The notes under the pieces: generated by a model
What the model was told of the DNA's origin: nothing
Databases searched by the model: none
What the model saw: the letters and a program-made list of their open reading frames with translations, nothing else
In this document: in pieces, positions 1-8,817 of the stretch
How positions within the stretch are numbered: position 1 is the first letter of the stretch
Layout: each line of letters opens with the position of its first letter
Made by a program: the position numbers and the translations under genes
DNA from: CAYNRE01 sp964399535
GTDB lineage: Bacteria > Planctomycetota > Planctomycetia > Pirellulales > CAYNRE01
NCBI GenBank assembly: GCA_964399535.1
Contig: CAYNRE010000032.1
Coordinates: 434,001-498,000 of the forward strand
Direction of reading: 5' to 3'
Length of the DNA stretch: 64,000 nucleotides

Positions 1-1700
1 CCACGGGCGTGGAAACCACCACGGGGCCGCTCGGCCAGGGAATCGCCAACACCGTGGGGATGGCCATCGCCCAGAAGTGGCTGGCCCGTCATTTCAACCG
101 GCCGGGCTTTGAACTATTCGACTACCGCATGTATGCCCTGGCTAGCGACGGCGACCTGATGGAGGGGGTGGGGGCCGAGGCCGCCTCGCTCGCGGGCCAC
201 TTGCGCTTGGCCAACCTGTGCTGGATTTACGATGCCAACCACATCACCATCGACGGCACCACCGAGCTTTCGTTCAGCGAAGAGGTGGCCGAGCGGTTCG
301 CAGGTTACGGCTGGCACATCGAACACATAGCCGACGGCAACGAGCTGGCCGAGATCGAGGAAGCCCTTGCCGACGCCGCCGAAGTGGCCGACCGGCCCAC
401 GCTGATCATCGCCCGCACCCAAATCGGGTTCGGCGCCCCGAAGAAACAGGGCACGTCGAAGGCCCACGGCGAGCCGCTGGGCGAAGAGGAGATTCGCGGG
501 GCCAAGGCCGCCTATGGCTGGCCGGTCGACGCTAAGTTCCTCGTCCCCGGCGAGGTGCCGGCCCACTTTCGCCAGGGGCTGGGGGCCCGGGGCCATCGGC
601 TCAGCTCGGCCTGGCGGGCCAAGTTTCAGGAGTACTCCCAAGCCCATCCCGAACTGGCCCGGCAATGGCATCTGATCGAGCGCGGCGAGCTGCCCCCCGA
701 TTGGCAAAGCGGGCTGACGGCCTACCCGGCCGACACCAAGGGGCTGGCCACCCGTGCCAGCGGCGGCGAGGTGCTCAACGCGATTGCCCAGAAGGTACCC
801 TGGCTGGTTGGGGGCGCCGCCGACCTGGCCGCCTCGACCAAAACGACGATCAAGGGGGAATTCGGCGGAGACTTTTTGCCGCCTGAGTATGCCGGCCGCA
901 ATCTGCACTTCGGCATTCGCGAGCACGCCATGGGTTCGGCGCTGAACGGCATGGCCCTCTCGGGGCTGCGGCCTTTCGGCTCCTCGTTTCTGGTGTTTAC
1001 CGACTATTGCCGACCGGCGATGCGGTTGAGCGCCATCATGGGGCTGCCCGTAATTTATGTGTTCACTCACGACTCGATCGGCGTGGGCGAAGACGGCCCC
1101 ACCCACCAGCCCATCGAGCAGCTGGCCAGCCTGAGGGCCATGCCGGGCATGCTCGTGTTTCGCCCGGGCGACGCCAACGAGGTGGTCGAGTGCTACCGCG
1201 CGGTGCTGAGCCAGAACCAGCGGCCCGCCACGATCGTGCTGACCCGGCAAGATTTGCCCACGCTCGATCGCCAGAAATTCGCCCCCGCCGCCGGCGCCCT
1301 GCGGGGAGGCTATGTGCTCTACGACAGCCCGGGCCGGGCCTGCGAGTTGATCTTAATGGCCACGGGCAGCGAAGTCTCGCTGGTGGTGGCGGCCGCCGAG
1401 AAGCTCGAGGCCGAGGGCCTGGGGGTGCGCGTGGTGAGCCTGCCCTGTTGGGAACTGTTCGACGAGCAGGACGCCGCCTATCGCGAGTCGGTGCTTCCCC
1501 AGGCGGTAACCGCCCGGGTGGCCGTGGAAATGGGCGTCGAGCAGGGGTGGGAGCGTTACTTGGGCCCACGGGGCGTGTTCGTGGGTATGCACGGCTATGG
1601 GGCCTCGGCCCCCTGGAAGGTGCTGGCCGAAAAGTTCGGCTTCACGGTCGACAACGTGGTCGCCGCGGCCCAGGGGGCGCGGAAGGCCGCGCGAAACTAG
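1..1700 (+). CDS. tkt: Transketolase, 5' end missing (runs off the window)
   Basis: Transketolase is the thiamine-diphosphate enzyme that moves two-carbon ketol units between sugar phosphates in the pentose phosphate and related pathways. The frame is open to the window edge; the first full codons read TGVETTTGPLGQG, the cofactor-binding loop that normally lies about 100 residues into the protein, so the true start is upstream. Next come SDGDLMEG and DANHITIDG (diphosphate/Mg site), then the pyrimidine-binding domain with GGAADLAAST, FGIREHAMG and THDSIGVGEDGPTHQP, and a C-terminal domain. About 566 of the usual ~670 codons are present and nothing looks broken. A 140-base gap separates it from the cytochrome gene. 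The run of seven Ts at 1713-1719 lies inside a weak stem, so I do not call a terminator. Confidence 0.96.
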   Translation, partial: TGVETTTGPLGQGIANTVGMAIAQKWLARHFNRPGFELFDYRMYALASDGDLMEGVGAEAASLAGHLRLANLCWIYDANHITIDGTTELSFSEEVAERFAGYGWHIEHIADGNELAEIEEALADAAEVADRPTLIIARTQIGFGAPKKQGTSKAHGEPLGEEEIRGAKAAYGWPVDAKFLVPGEVPAHFRQGLGARGHRLSSAWRAKFQEYSQAHPELARQWHLIERGELPPDWQSGLTAYPADTKGLATRASGGEVLNAIAQKVPWLVGGAADLAASTKTTIKGEFGGDFLPPEYAGRNLHFGIREHAMGSALNGMALSGLRPFGSSFLVFTDYCRPAMRLSAIMGLPVIYVFTHDSIGVGEDGPTHQPIEQLASLRAMPGMLVFRPGDANEVVECYRAVLSQNQRPATIVLTRQDLPTLDRQKFAPAAGALRGGYVLYDSPGRACELILMATGSEVSLVVAAAEKLEAEGLGVRVVSLPCWELFDEQDAAYRESVLPQAVTARVAVEMGVEQGWERYLGPRGVFVGMHGYGASAPWKVLAEKFGFTVDNVVAAAQGARKAARN

Positions 1701-1840
1701 TTGGGCGGCCGGTTTTTTTACCGCCGCTACTGGCGTTCACAAGTGGTCCGCCGCGCGGGCGGTGCGGCGAGGACTCGTGGCCCCGGGGGCGCTGCGCATC
1801 GGCACCTGTTAGGCCTGCCGCCCTGTGAAAGGAACCTGTG

Positions 1841-2926
1841 ATGCCAGCCCCATCAACTTCGACGACTCGCTCGGCGCGCTTGGGTCTGGCAGCGCTGCTG
1901 GTTCTGGGTCTGGCCGGCGGTTGGCAGTTGTGCCTCCCCGCCCGCTCGACAACCGAGGTTCTAGCCGGCGAGCCCCCAGCCACGCCGGCCGCGGACCAAG
2001 CGCCGCAGGCCGGCGGCAACCCCCTCGACCCGGCGGCCTGGGGTTCGGACCACGTCGACGCCGAGCTGCCCGAGTTCATCGAGCAAGGCGAATGCCTGTT
2101 TTGTCATCGCATCGACGTGGGCAACACCTGGCAGACCGATCTTCACGCCAACACGGTGCGCGATGCCCCGCCCGATCACCCGGCCGTTCGCGCCCTGGCG
2201 GCCCACGCCGAGGCGGCCCCGCTGCTAACCGAGGTGGGCCTGCTGGTCGGGGGCGAGACCCATGCCCGATTCGCCCGCCGCTCGGCCACGTTCGGCAAAC
2301 TCGACCTGCTGAGCCTGCACGCCGATCGGGGGCGCGGGCGATCGTTCCGCCTGGTGGGCGACCTACCGGGGGCGTGGGACAATGGCGACCATTTCGCCGA
2401 GCGGTGCGCGGGCTGCCATGCCTCGGGGGTCGAGCGGGAGGGGGGCACTTTCTTCGCCGTGGGGCACGATTGTTTCGTCTGCCATGGCGACGTTCCCCTG
2501 GAGCACACCGAAGAGACCGAACTGGTCTACCTGGCGAAAGCCCGCCGCGATCCTCCGCAGGTGGTTACCAGCCTCTGTGCCCAGTGCCACTTGCGCGGCG
2601 GCTCGAGCCGGGCCACGGGGCGGCCGTATGCCACGAACTTCGTCGCCGGCGACAACCTGTTTCGCGATTACCAGATCGATTGGTCGCTGGCCGACGACCC
2701 GCGGCTCAACCCCGGCGACCGCCACGTGATTCAGAATGTGCGCGACGTGGTGCTTGCGGGCCAGCGGGAAATCACCTGCCTGTCGTGCCATCAGGTGCAC
2801 GGCAACGACACCCGTCGCCACCGCGAGCTACCGGTGGGGCCGTCCTGCGCGGTGTGCCACGAGCCTGGCAAACCGCTGAGCGAGCCCACTGGCTACGAGG
2901 TTCACAGCAAGACCTGTGAATACTGA
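1841..2926 (+). CDS. Exported six-haem c-type cytochrome
   Basis: A 361-residue protein with a basic N-terminus and a hydrophobic stretch (about residues 12-31) that looks like a signal or anchor, so the rest should lie in the periplasm. Six CxxCH haem-binding motifs are visible: CLFCH 85-89, CAGCH 189-193, CFVCH 211-215, CAQCH 246-250, CLSCH 313-317 and CAVCH 336-340. This suggests a covalent six-haem electron carrier or haem-based redox enzyme; partner and substrate are unknown. The ATG at 1841 is preferred over the adjacent GTG at 1838 because a GAAAGGA ribosome site sits 8 bases upstream. No cytochrome maturation gene or oxidoreductase is next to it. A cytochrome c family name fits, but I cannot assign a subfamily. 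Confidence 0.88.
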   Translation: MPAPSTSTTRSARLGLAALLVLGLAGGWQLCLPARSTTEVLAGEPPATPAADQAPQAGGNPLDPAAWGSDHVDAELPEFIEQGECLFCHRIDVGNTWQTDLHANTVRDAPPDHPAVRALAAHAEAAPLLTEVGLLVGGETHARFARRSATFGKLDLLSLHADRGRGRSFRLVGDLPGAWDNGDHFAERCAGCHASGVEREGGTFFAVGHDCFVCHGDVPLEHTEETELVYLAKARRDPPQVVTSLCAQCHLRGGSSRATGRPYATNFVAGDNLFRDYQIDWSLADDPRLNPGDRHVIQNVRDVVLAGQREITCLSCHQVHGNDTRRHRELPVGPSCAVCHEPGKPLSEPTGYEVHSKTCEY

Positions 2927-3043
2927 CCCCCCCTTGCGCGGCCCGGGCCACGCGGAATTCCGCCGCCGAGGCGGCCGACTCGGGCGCGCGGCGGCGCGGG
3001 GGCCGTTGAGAAATTCGTGGCCCGGTTGTTAAGCTAGCCGGCC

Positions 3044-4951
3044 ATGATTCTGCTGGAAGTTCGCGAGGTGGTGAAGCGGTTTGGGCCCGAGCCGGTGCTG
3101 GCGGGGGTTTCGCTCGAGGTGCGCCCCGGCGACAAACTGGGCCTGGTCGGACCCAACGGGGCGGGCAAGTCGACCCTGCTCAAAATCATCGCCGGCCAGG
3201 AAGACGCCGACGCCGGCGAAATCGCCCGGCACTCCAGTTGCCGGCTGGGCTACCTGGAACAACACGCTTCGTTCGAGCCGGGCCGCACCGTGTGGGACGA
3301 AGCGGCCGCCGGGCTGGCCAGCCTGACGCAACTGACCCACGCCGCCGAGGAAACGGCCCGAGCCCTGGCCGAGGCCGACGACGATCGCGAACGGCAGCGG
3401 TTGGCGGCCCGCTTCGATCGTTTGCAAGCCGAGCTGGCCCACCACGATGCCTATTCGCTCGACCATCGAATCGAGCGCGTGCTCGACGGGCTGGGGTTCG
3501 CCCGAGCGGCCCATCGGCAACCGGTGGATGAGTTGAGTGGCGGACAGCAAAACCGGTTGCTTTTGGCCCGGCTGTTGCTGGAAGACCCCGAGCTGTTGGT
3601 GCTCGACGAACCATCGAACCACTTGGACATCGACTCGACCCAGTGGCTCGAAAACTACCTGGCCGACAGTGCCCAGGCCCTGGTCGTGGTGAGTCACGAC
3701 CGGTACTTTCTCGACCGCGTGACCAACGGCACGCTCGAGTTGGTGCAAGGCACCGTCGACACCTACGCGGGCAATTTTTCGGCCTATTGGCGGCAAAAGG
3801 CCGACCGGCTCAAGGTGGCCCAGCGCACCTACGACCGCCAGCGGGAGCAAATCGCCAAGACCGAGGATTTCATCCGCCGCAATCGCTACGGGCAGAAAAG
3901 CGCCCAGGCGCAAGACCGGGTCAAGAAGCTGGAGCGGATCGAGCGCGTGGCCCCCCCTCGCGAAATCGTCGGGCCCGCCATGGGGTTTCCCGAGGTGGAG
4001 CGCTCGGGCGACATCGTGCTGCGGGTCGAACATCTTTCCAAGGGGTTCGATCGGCCGCTGTTCAGCGATCTTTCGTTCGACGTGCTTCGTGGCCAGCGGT
4101 GGGGCATTCTGGGGCCCAACGGTTCGGGAAAAACCACGCTGCTCAAATGCCTGGTCCGCCTGCTCAAGCCCGACCAGGGGGAAGTGATTCAGGGCACCGG
4201 CGTTCGGATCGGTTACTTCGATCAGCATCTGGCCGATCTGGACCCCGATTCGCTGGTGGTCGACGCCGTGCGCCCCAGCCATAAGGAATTCCACGAGCCG
4301 ATCCGGCGCAGCTTGCTGGCCCGCTTCGGCATCGTGGGAGACCAGGTCTTTCAGCGCGTGGGCAGCCTCAGCGGTGGAGAGCGCAACCGGGTGGCCCTGG
4401 CGCGGCTGGCGGCGGCCGACGCCAATCTGTTGGTACTCGACGAACCGACCAACCACCTCGACCTGTGGGCCCGCGATTCGCTGGAGCGAGCGATTCTGGC
4501 CTTCGACGGAACGGTGGTCTTCGTGAGCCACGACCGGTATTTCATCAATCGCGTGGCCGACCACGTGCTGGCGGTCGAGCCGCCCCGGTTTCGCGTTATC
4601 GACGGCAACTACGAAACCTATCTTCACCTCTCGCGGGCAACCGCCGACACCACGAGCACCGGCGCCAATTCCCCCCAGCGTGCCGCCGCCACCGCGGTCA
4701 AGGGCCAGGCGACCGCCAAGGGGGCGCCCGCCAAGCGCAAACGACGCTTCCCTTATCGCAAGGTGAGCGACCTGGAGCAGGAGATTTTCATGCGCGAAAG
4801 CCGGGTCGAACAGCTCCAGAACCAGCTTGTCGACCCCGAGGTGCTGCGCAGCGGGGCCCGGGTGCGCGAGCTGCAGGCCGAACTCTCGGCCGAACAGACC
4901 CAGCTCGCTCAACTTTACGAGCACTGGGAAGAAGCGACCGAGCTGAATTAG
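3044..4951 (+). CDS. ABC-F family ATPase (Uup/EttA-like)
   Basis: A soluble 635-residue protein with two ATP-binding cassettes and no membrane segment, as in the ABC-F family whose studied members act on the ribosome. Cassette 1 has Walker A GPNGAGKST (36-44), signature LSGGQQNR (164-171) and Walker B LLVLDEP (184-190). Cassette 2 has GPNGSGKTT (357-365), LSGGERNR (442-449) and LLVLDEP (462-468). A charged helical linker of about residues 250-305 joins them, the position of the P-site tRNA interaction motif. The C-terminus (about 540-635) is basic and then heptad-like, resembling the coiled-coil tail of Uup. This tail makes Uup-like the better guess, but translation factor versus antibiotic-resistance type cannot be told from sequence alone. 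It converges on the next gene with 44 bases between. Confidence 0.93.
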   Translation: MILLEVREVVKRFGPEPVLAGVSLEVRPGDKLGLVGPNGAGKSTLLKIIAGQEDADAGEIARHSSCRLGYLEQHASFEPGRTVWDEAAAGLASLTQLTHAAEETARALAEADDDRERQRLAARFDRLQAELAHHDAYSLDHRIERVLDGLGFARAAHRQPVDELSGGQQNRLLLARLLLEDPELLVLDEPSNHLDIDSTQWLENYLADSAQALVVVSHDRYFLDRVTNGTLELVQGTVDTYAGNFSAYWRQKADRLKVAQRTYDRQREQIAKTEDFIRRNRYGQKSAQAQDRVKKLERIERVAPPREIVGPAMGFPEVERSGDIVLRVEHLSKGFDRPLFSDLSFDVLRGQRWGILGPNGSGKTTLLKCLVRLLKPDQGEVIQGTGVRIGYFDQHLADLDPDSLVVDAVRPSHKEFHEPIRRSLLARFGIVGDQVFQRVGSLSGGERNRVALARLAAADANLLVLDEPTNHLDLWARDSLERAILAFDGTVVFVSHDRYFINRVADHVLAVEPPRFRVIDGNYETYLHLSRATADTTSTGANSPQRAAATAVKGQATAKGAPAKRKRRFPYRKVSDLEQEIFMRESRVEQLQNQLVDPEVLRSGARVRELQAELSAEQTQLAQLYEHWEEATELN

Positions 4952-4995
4952 TCTCCGGGTTCCGGCATTCGCCGACCAGGGCGCCAGCGTTTACC

Positions 4996-6063
4996 CTAAA
5001 TGCGACCCGAGCGGGCCGACTGGAGCGCCGCTCGCATCATGATCTTGGTCGCTTCGATAAAGAAGGCGAATCGCGCGTCTTGGGTCAGTCCCTGGTGGTA
5101 GCGGTAGTAAATCTGTTGGGCAATGACCGCGGTTTTGAAGAGGGCGAACACGTAGTAATACACGATGTTCGAAACGTCGCGGCCGGTTTGCCGGGCATAG
5201 TGCGCCACGAGCTCGGGACGGGTCAGGTTGCCCGGCTCGGTGGTCGGAGCCCAGCGAATCAGGTGCATCTCGGGCGAATCGCCGGGATCGATCCAATAGC
5301 TGATCGTGGTTCCCAGGTCCATCAGCGGGTCGCCGATGGTCGACATTTCCCAGTCCAACACCCCGATAATGCGCGTCAGGTCGCCGGGGTCGAGCACCAC
5401 GTTGTCGTACTTGTAATCGTTGTGGATCAGCGAAGCGCCCGACTCCTCCGGCATGCGCTCGGTGAGCCAGGCGGCGACCGAATCCACTTCCGGAATTTGG
5501 TCGGTCTGCGAACCGGCGTAGCGTTTGATCCAACCCTCCACCTGGCGGCGAACGTAGCCCACCGGCTTTCCCAGGTCGCTCAGTCCAATCGCTTCGTAAT
5601 CGATGGCGTGCAGCGCCGCCAGGTTCTCGATGAACGATTCACCGAGTCGCCGGGCCGTTTCCGGGGGAAAGACCAGCCCCTCGGGCAAATCGCGGCGGAG
5701 GATTACCCCCTTCACGCGCTGCATCAGGTAGAACGGCGCGCCCAGCACTTCTAGGTCGTCGCAGTCCAGAATCGGCCGCGGGGCAGGGGGGTAGGCCGCG
5801 TGCAGCTTGGAGAGCACTCGAAACTCGCGCCCCATGTCGTGGGCCGACTTTACCTGGCTGCCAAACGGCGGGCGCCGCAGCACGTACTGCTGGTCTCCCC
5901 AGCGCACCAAATAGGTCAGATTCGAGTGGCCCGAGGGAAACTGCTCGACCGTGAGCGGCCCCGTCGACCCCGACAAATGGGCCTGAAGGTAGTCTTCTAA
6001 GCGGTCGAGTCGAAGCTCTTCGCCCGCACGAATCGGCCGAGTTCGGTCGAGAAAATCCTGCAT
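4996..6063 (-). CDS. Phosphotransferase-fold protein (APH / ACAD10-like)
   Basis: A 355-residue protein of the aminoglycoside-phosphotransferase (APH) fold, in the branch resembling the N-terminal kinase domain of eukaryotic ACAD10/11. The nucleotide-binding lobe includes FPSGHSNLTYLV and YVLRRPP. The catalytic loop is LIHNDYKYDNVVL (Brenner-type HxDxxxxN), followed by the metal-binding segment GVLDWEMSTIGDPLMDLG. Members of this branch usually phosphorylate small molecules rather than antibiotics; bacterial homologues often sit with acyl-CoA dehydrogenases, but none is nearby here. The start at 6063 (MQDFLDRTRP) matches the usual N-terminus; an upstream in-frame methionine would add only an arginine- and proline-rich leader. 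Substrate unknown. Confidence 0.85.
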   Translation of the reverse strand: MQDFLDRTRPIRAGEELRLDRLEDYLQAHLSGSTGPLTVEQFPSGHSNLTYLVRWGDQQYVLRRPPFGSQVKSAHDMGREFRVLSKLHAAYPPAPRPILDCDDLEVLGAPFYLMQRVKGVILRRDLPEGLVFPPETARRLGESFIENLAALHAIDYEAIGLSDLGKPVGYVRRQVEGWIKRYAGSQTDQIPEVDSVAAWLTERMPEESGASLIHNDYKYDNVVLDPGDLTRIIGVLDWEMSTIGDPLMDLGTTISYWIDPGDSPEMHLIRWAPTTEPGNLTRPELVAHYARQTGRDVSNIVYYYVFALFKTAVIAQQIYYRYHQGLTQDARFAFFIEATKIMMRAALQSARSGRI

Positions 6064-6178
6064 CGCCAATGGTTTCCCTATCACTCGCGCCGGGGGGAAA
6101 GCGATTGTCCGGCGCGCGGGCAGTCGGGCCCTGGCCGGCAAAAGGGTCGAGTTTCCCGCACGCGCCGTGGCTCGTCAA

Positions 6179-6196
6179 TCGGCCTCGCGCGGCCGA
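6179..6196 (-). terminator. Small hairpin after the anti-sigma gene
   Basis: A perfect 6-bp stem (TCGGCC/GGCCGA) with a 6-base loop, 25 bases past the stop of the membrane anti-sigma gene on the minus strand. No U tract follows, so it is at best part of a weak 3' end. Confidence 0.25.
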
Positions 6197-6221
6197 CCTG
6201 CTCGCCGGCCCCGGGGTGGCA

Positions 6222-7865
6222 CTAGCGCGGCGTTTGGGCCGCCGGCGCCGAATCCTCAGACCCCAGCACGCGCAGCACGAACAGAGCCCGCTGCAAGTCG
6301 CCCCCGGTTGGCGCTGCCGCGGGCGGCGGCCCCTGGTCGCTCGATGGGGTAATTAGCTCGGGCTGACCCTGGGGAACTTGGGAAACAATTCGCCCGCGGC
6401 GCAGCGACAACACCCGCTGAGCGCGAGGAACCCCGGCGGCGTTCTGCGCCCCCGTAACCAGGGCCGCCGCGCTGGCTGCCACCGACGATACGTTGGGCAG
6501 CGACGGTCCGTCGGCAAGCCGGTTGTACTGCGTAAAATTCTGCTGTTCGGCATTTCCAGGGGCGGGCAAAACCGCCACGTTGGGGTACTGCCTGGGCTGA
6601 TCGCGCAAAGCGGCCAGCGTGCCGGCCAATTGGGCTTCGGTCGCCTCGACGTACACCACGTCCACGTCGCTCGATGGCTCGGGAGCAACCGCGGGGACGG
6701 CCGCCGCGCCCGCGTCGGACGGCGCGTCGCTCTCGGGCTGGATGGCCGGCGCCGCTGGCGGGGTTACCACGATCGCCTCGACCGAGGGGAGGTTACCCTC
6801 TTCGACGGGCGCCGCCGGGGCCGATGGCGCCGTATCGGTGGGCGGCGAGTCTGCCTCGTGCACGAGCGGCGGCGTTTCGATCTGGGTCGCCAACTCGGGC
6901 AGGGGAATCCAAGAAATCTGTTGGCGAGCGAGCAAGGCCTCGAAGGCCCCGCTTTCGGCCGCCTCGCTGCTCAGGTCGCACTGCACCACGAGCACGCCGC
7001 TTTCGGCCGCGGTCAATCGTACCGCCGAGGGTTCGATCGGAAAGCCGACTTCCGCCGGGCTGGCCGGCGCGAGCGGATGCTGCAGAGGTAGTTCCCCGGC
7101 GATCCCCGCCGCGGCCGGCGCGGACATCTCGTTGGCCGCCGGCTCTGCGGCAGGGGGGGTTCGACCCAAGTGGCGAACGATCGCCTTTTCTCGACCCATG
7201 GGGCTCGCGGGAGCACCCTTGCTGAGTGTGTCGGCCGGGTAGCGGGCTTCCGCCGCGGGGGGGCTCGCGCTTTCGTCGGCGGCTTCGATGGTGACCCCCA
7301 GCGCGGCCCCGTCCGTTTCGCTCGAAGCCAACCGCCCAGACTGGCGGTCGTCCGCGCCAGGGGCCTCGTCCTGCCGGGCACTGCGGCCCCCGGCCGACGC
7401 GGCCGCGTCGGCCGCGGCAGCCTGGTACGCGGCGGCGGGTGCCCCCGATTCTCGCAGGGCCAGCGAGTCCGACGTCGGAAACTCGGACGAGGGATCGAGC
7501 GCCATCAGCGCCAGCGCGGCCGCCACCGCGGCACCGCTCCAGATCAGCGGGCGCGCCATGCGCGACCAGGGCCACCGTGCCGCCGGAGACAGCCGCCCCT
7601 GGCTCGCCCCGACGTTCGGCGCACCGACCGGCTCGCCCGCCAGGGTCTCCCGCTCGGCCTGAGCCCGCACCCGAGCGGGAAAATCGGCAGGCAACCGCTG
7701 GCTTCCCAGCGCCGACAGTTCCGCCCGCACCCGCTGAAAATCATCGAGCAGTTGGCGTGGCGCCGGATCGGCGGCCAGCCATTCGTCGATCTGTCGGCGC
7801 TCGGCGGGCGACAGTTCGTCGTCCCAATAGGCGCTCAGCCGGTCGTCGTCGTGCGGTTCGCTCAT
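6222..7865 (-). CDS. Membrane anti-sigma factor with long Ala/Pro-rich periplasmic part
   Basis: A 547-residue protein whose ATG overlaps the stop of the ECF sigma gene by ATGA, so the two are translationally coupled and this is almost certainly its anti-sigma partner. The N-terminal ~60 residues (RLSAYWDDELSPAERRQIDEW) match the helical start of planctomycete anti-sigma factors but lack the HxxxCxxC zinc residues. One membrane segment lies near residues 105-125. The remaining ~420 residues should be periplasmic and are rich in Ala, Pro, Glu and Ser. They hold two more ordered stretches: VLVVQCDLSSEAAESGAFE (about 280-325) and DVDVVYVEATEAQLAGTLAA (about 425-470). Likely role: hold the sigma factor inactive until an envelope signal arrives. 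No protease or sensor gene is adjacent. Confidence 0.8.
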   Translation of the reverse strand: MSEPHDDDRLSAYWDDELSPAERRQIDEWLAADPAPRQLLDDFQRVRAELSALGSQRLPADFPARVRAQAERETLAGEPVGAPNVGASQGRLSPAARWPWSRMARPLIWSGAAVAAALALMALDPSSEFPTSDSLALRESGAPAAAYQAAAADAAASAGGRSARQDEAPGADDRQSGRLASSETDGAALGVTIEAADESASPPAAEARYPADTLSKGAPASPMGREKAIVRHLGRTPPAAEPAANEMSAPAAAGIAGELPLQHPLAPASPAEVGFPIEPSAVRLTAAESGVLVVQCDLSSEAAESGAFEALLARQQISWIPLPELATQIETPPLVHEADSPPTDTAPSAPAAPVEEGNLPSVEAIVVTPPAAPAIQPESDAPSDAGAAAVPAVAPEPSSDVDVVYVEATEAQLAGTLAALRDQPRQYPNVAVLPAPGNAEQQNFTQYNRLADGPSLPNVSSVAASAAALVTGAQNAAGVPRAQRVLSLRRGRIVSQVPQGQPELITPSSDQGPPPAAAPTGGDLQRALFVLRVLGSEDSAPAAQTPR

Positions 7866-8452
7866 GGGGTCCCCTCGCGGGCAATGCTCCGGCTGGGATG
7901 CTCGGGCCAGGCGTTTAGCAGCCGGTCACGCAATTCGAGCCGGGCGCGGTGCAGTCGGCTTCGAACCGTGCCGATGGCCAGACCCAAGATTGCGGCGATG
8001 GTTTCGTAGTCGCATCCTTCAATTTCGCGCAAGACCAACACCGTCCGATGCTCGTCGCTCAGCTCGGCCAGGGCCGCCCGCACCTGGCTGGCTCGCTCGG
8101 CCTGCTCCAGGTGCTCGCCGGGTAAACGGTCTCCATCTTCCGGCTCCCAACCCTGCCGCTCGCGGGCTGTCTCGAGCGAAACCACGGGCCGCCGCCTGCG
8201 GCGCTGGCTGAGCGACAGGTTCAGGGCGATGCGGTACAGCCAGGTGTAGAACGAAGACGACCCCTGGAACGTCTCCAGTTTGATCATCGCCCGCACGAAG
8301 GCGTCTTGGGTGAGTTCGCGGGCGTCGTCGTGGGAGCCGGTGACCCGGACCAGGACGGTGTAGAGGCGGTCCTGGTATTTCGACACCAATTGGCCGAACG
8401 CCTCGACCTTGCCGGTCTGCGCCAGAGCTACCAACTGAGCGTCTTCGTCCAC
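7862..8452 (-). CDS. ECF-type RNA polymerase sigma factor
   Basis: A 196-residue sigma-70-family factor with only regions 2 and 4, as in extracytoplasmic-function (RpoE-like) sigmas. Region 2 runs over about residues 22-85 (YQDRLYTVLVRV, DDARELTQDAFVRA, YTWLYRIALNLSLSQRR). Region 4 is near residues 130-180 (ALAELSDEHRTVLVLREIEG, YETIAAILGLAIGTVRSRLH), including the helix-turn-helix that reads the -35 element. The downstream gene overlaps by four bases and encodes the likely anti-sigma factor. A promoter-like pair lies about 100 bases upstream. The target regulon cannot be inferred. Confidence 0.93.
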   Translation of the reverse strand: MDEDAQLVALAQTGKVEAFGQLVSKYQDRLYTVLVRVTGSHDDARELTQDAFVRAMIKLETFQGSSSFYTWLYRIALNLSLSQRRRRRPVVSLETARERQGWEPEDGDRLPGEHLEQAERASQVRAALAELSDEHRTVLVLREIEGCDYETIAAILGLAIGTVRSRLHRARLELRDRLLNAWPEHPSRSIAREGTP

Positions 8453-8817
8453 AGGTCACCCCGGTTTTCGACGCCCCTGGGGCCGAGAAAGTTCCGGCCC
8501 CGCGTCCGGCCAGCCGCAAAAAGATTCGGCCAGCGCCGCCAGGGTGAATTCGTAACCGATTCGGCGCAAATGTGTCAAACTCGTTTGCGGCCAAGGGTTG
8601 CGCCGGACCTTTCCGATCAGCCCCAGAAGCCGACATGCTGGCCAGCGGCCTGGCCGGGGGGTAACATGCACTCTCGGTCGGCCGGCGCTCGCCCCGCGGG
8701 CCGCCGGGGGCCCCCGGGCGCGTTGCAGCCGCCTTCGAACCCGGGGCGCCAAACCGAGCCTGGCCGGGCGGCCCCGTCGCAGCCCAAGCCAGCTCCCGAA
8801 GAGCGAGGAATATCGGC
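8453..8817. other. Divergent intergenic region, 365 bases
   Basis: Separates the minus-strand sigma gene from the plus-strand DUF1501 gene. Apart from the candidate minus-strand promoter and the GAGGAA ribosome site at 8805-8810 for the DUF1501 gene, I see no gene, repeat or RNA here. Confidence 0.5.
8549..8578 (-). promoter_or_regulatory. Candidate sigma-70 promoter for the sigma / anti-sigma pair
   Basis: On the minus strand there is a perfect -35 TTGACA (8578 to 8573), an 18-base spacer and TACGAA (8554 to 8549) as a fair -10. Transcription would start near 8541, leaving a leader of about 90 bases before the sigma ATG. It looks like a housekeeping promoter rather than an ECF autoregulatory one. 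Confidence 0.4.

Noticed and set aside
114..1250. Long minus-strand open frame over transketolase
   Set aside because: Antisense to a clear enzyme gene; Gly/Ala/Arg-rich translation without any motif, typical of shadow frames at high GC.
1704..1725. T run after transketolase as intrinsic terminator
   Set aside because: The Ts lie in the loop of GGCGG/CCGCC rather than after the stem.
3029..4924. 631-codon minus-strand open frame over the ABC-F gene
   Set aside because: Mirrors the coding strand of a certain gene; no domain or start signal.
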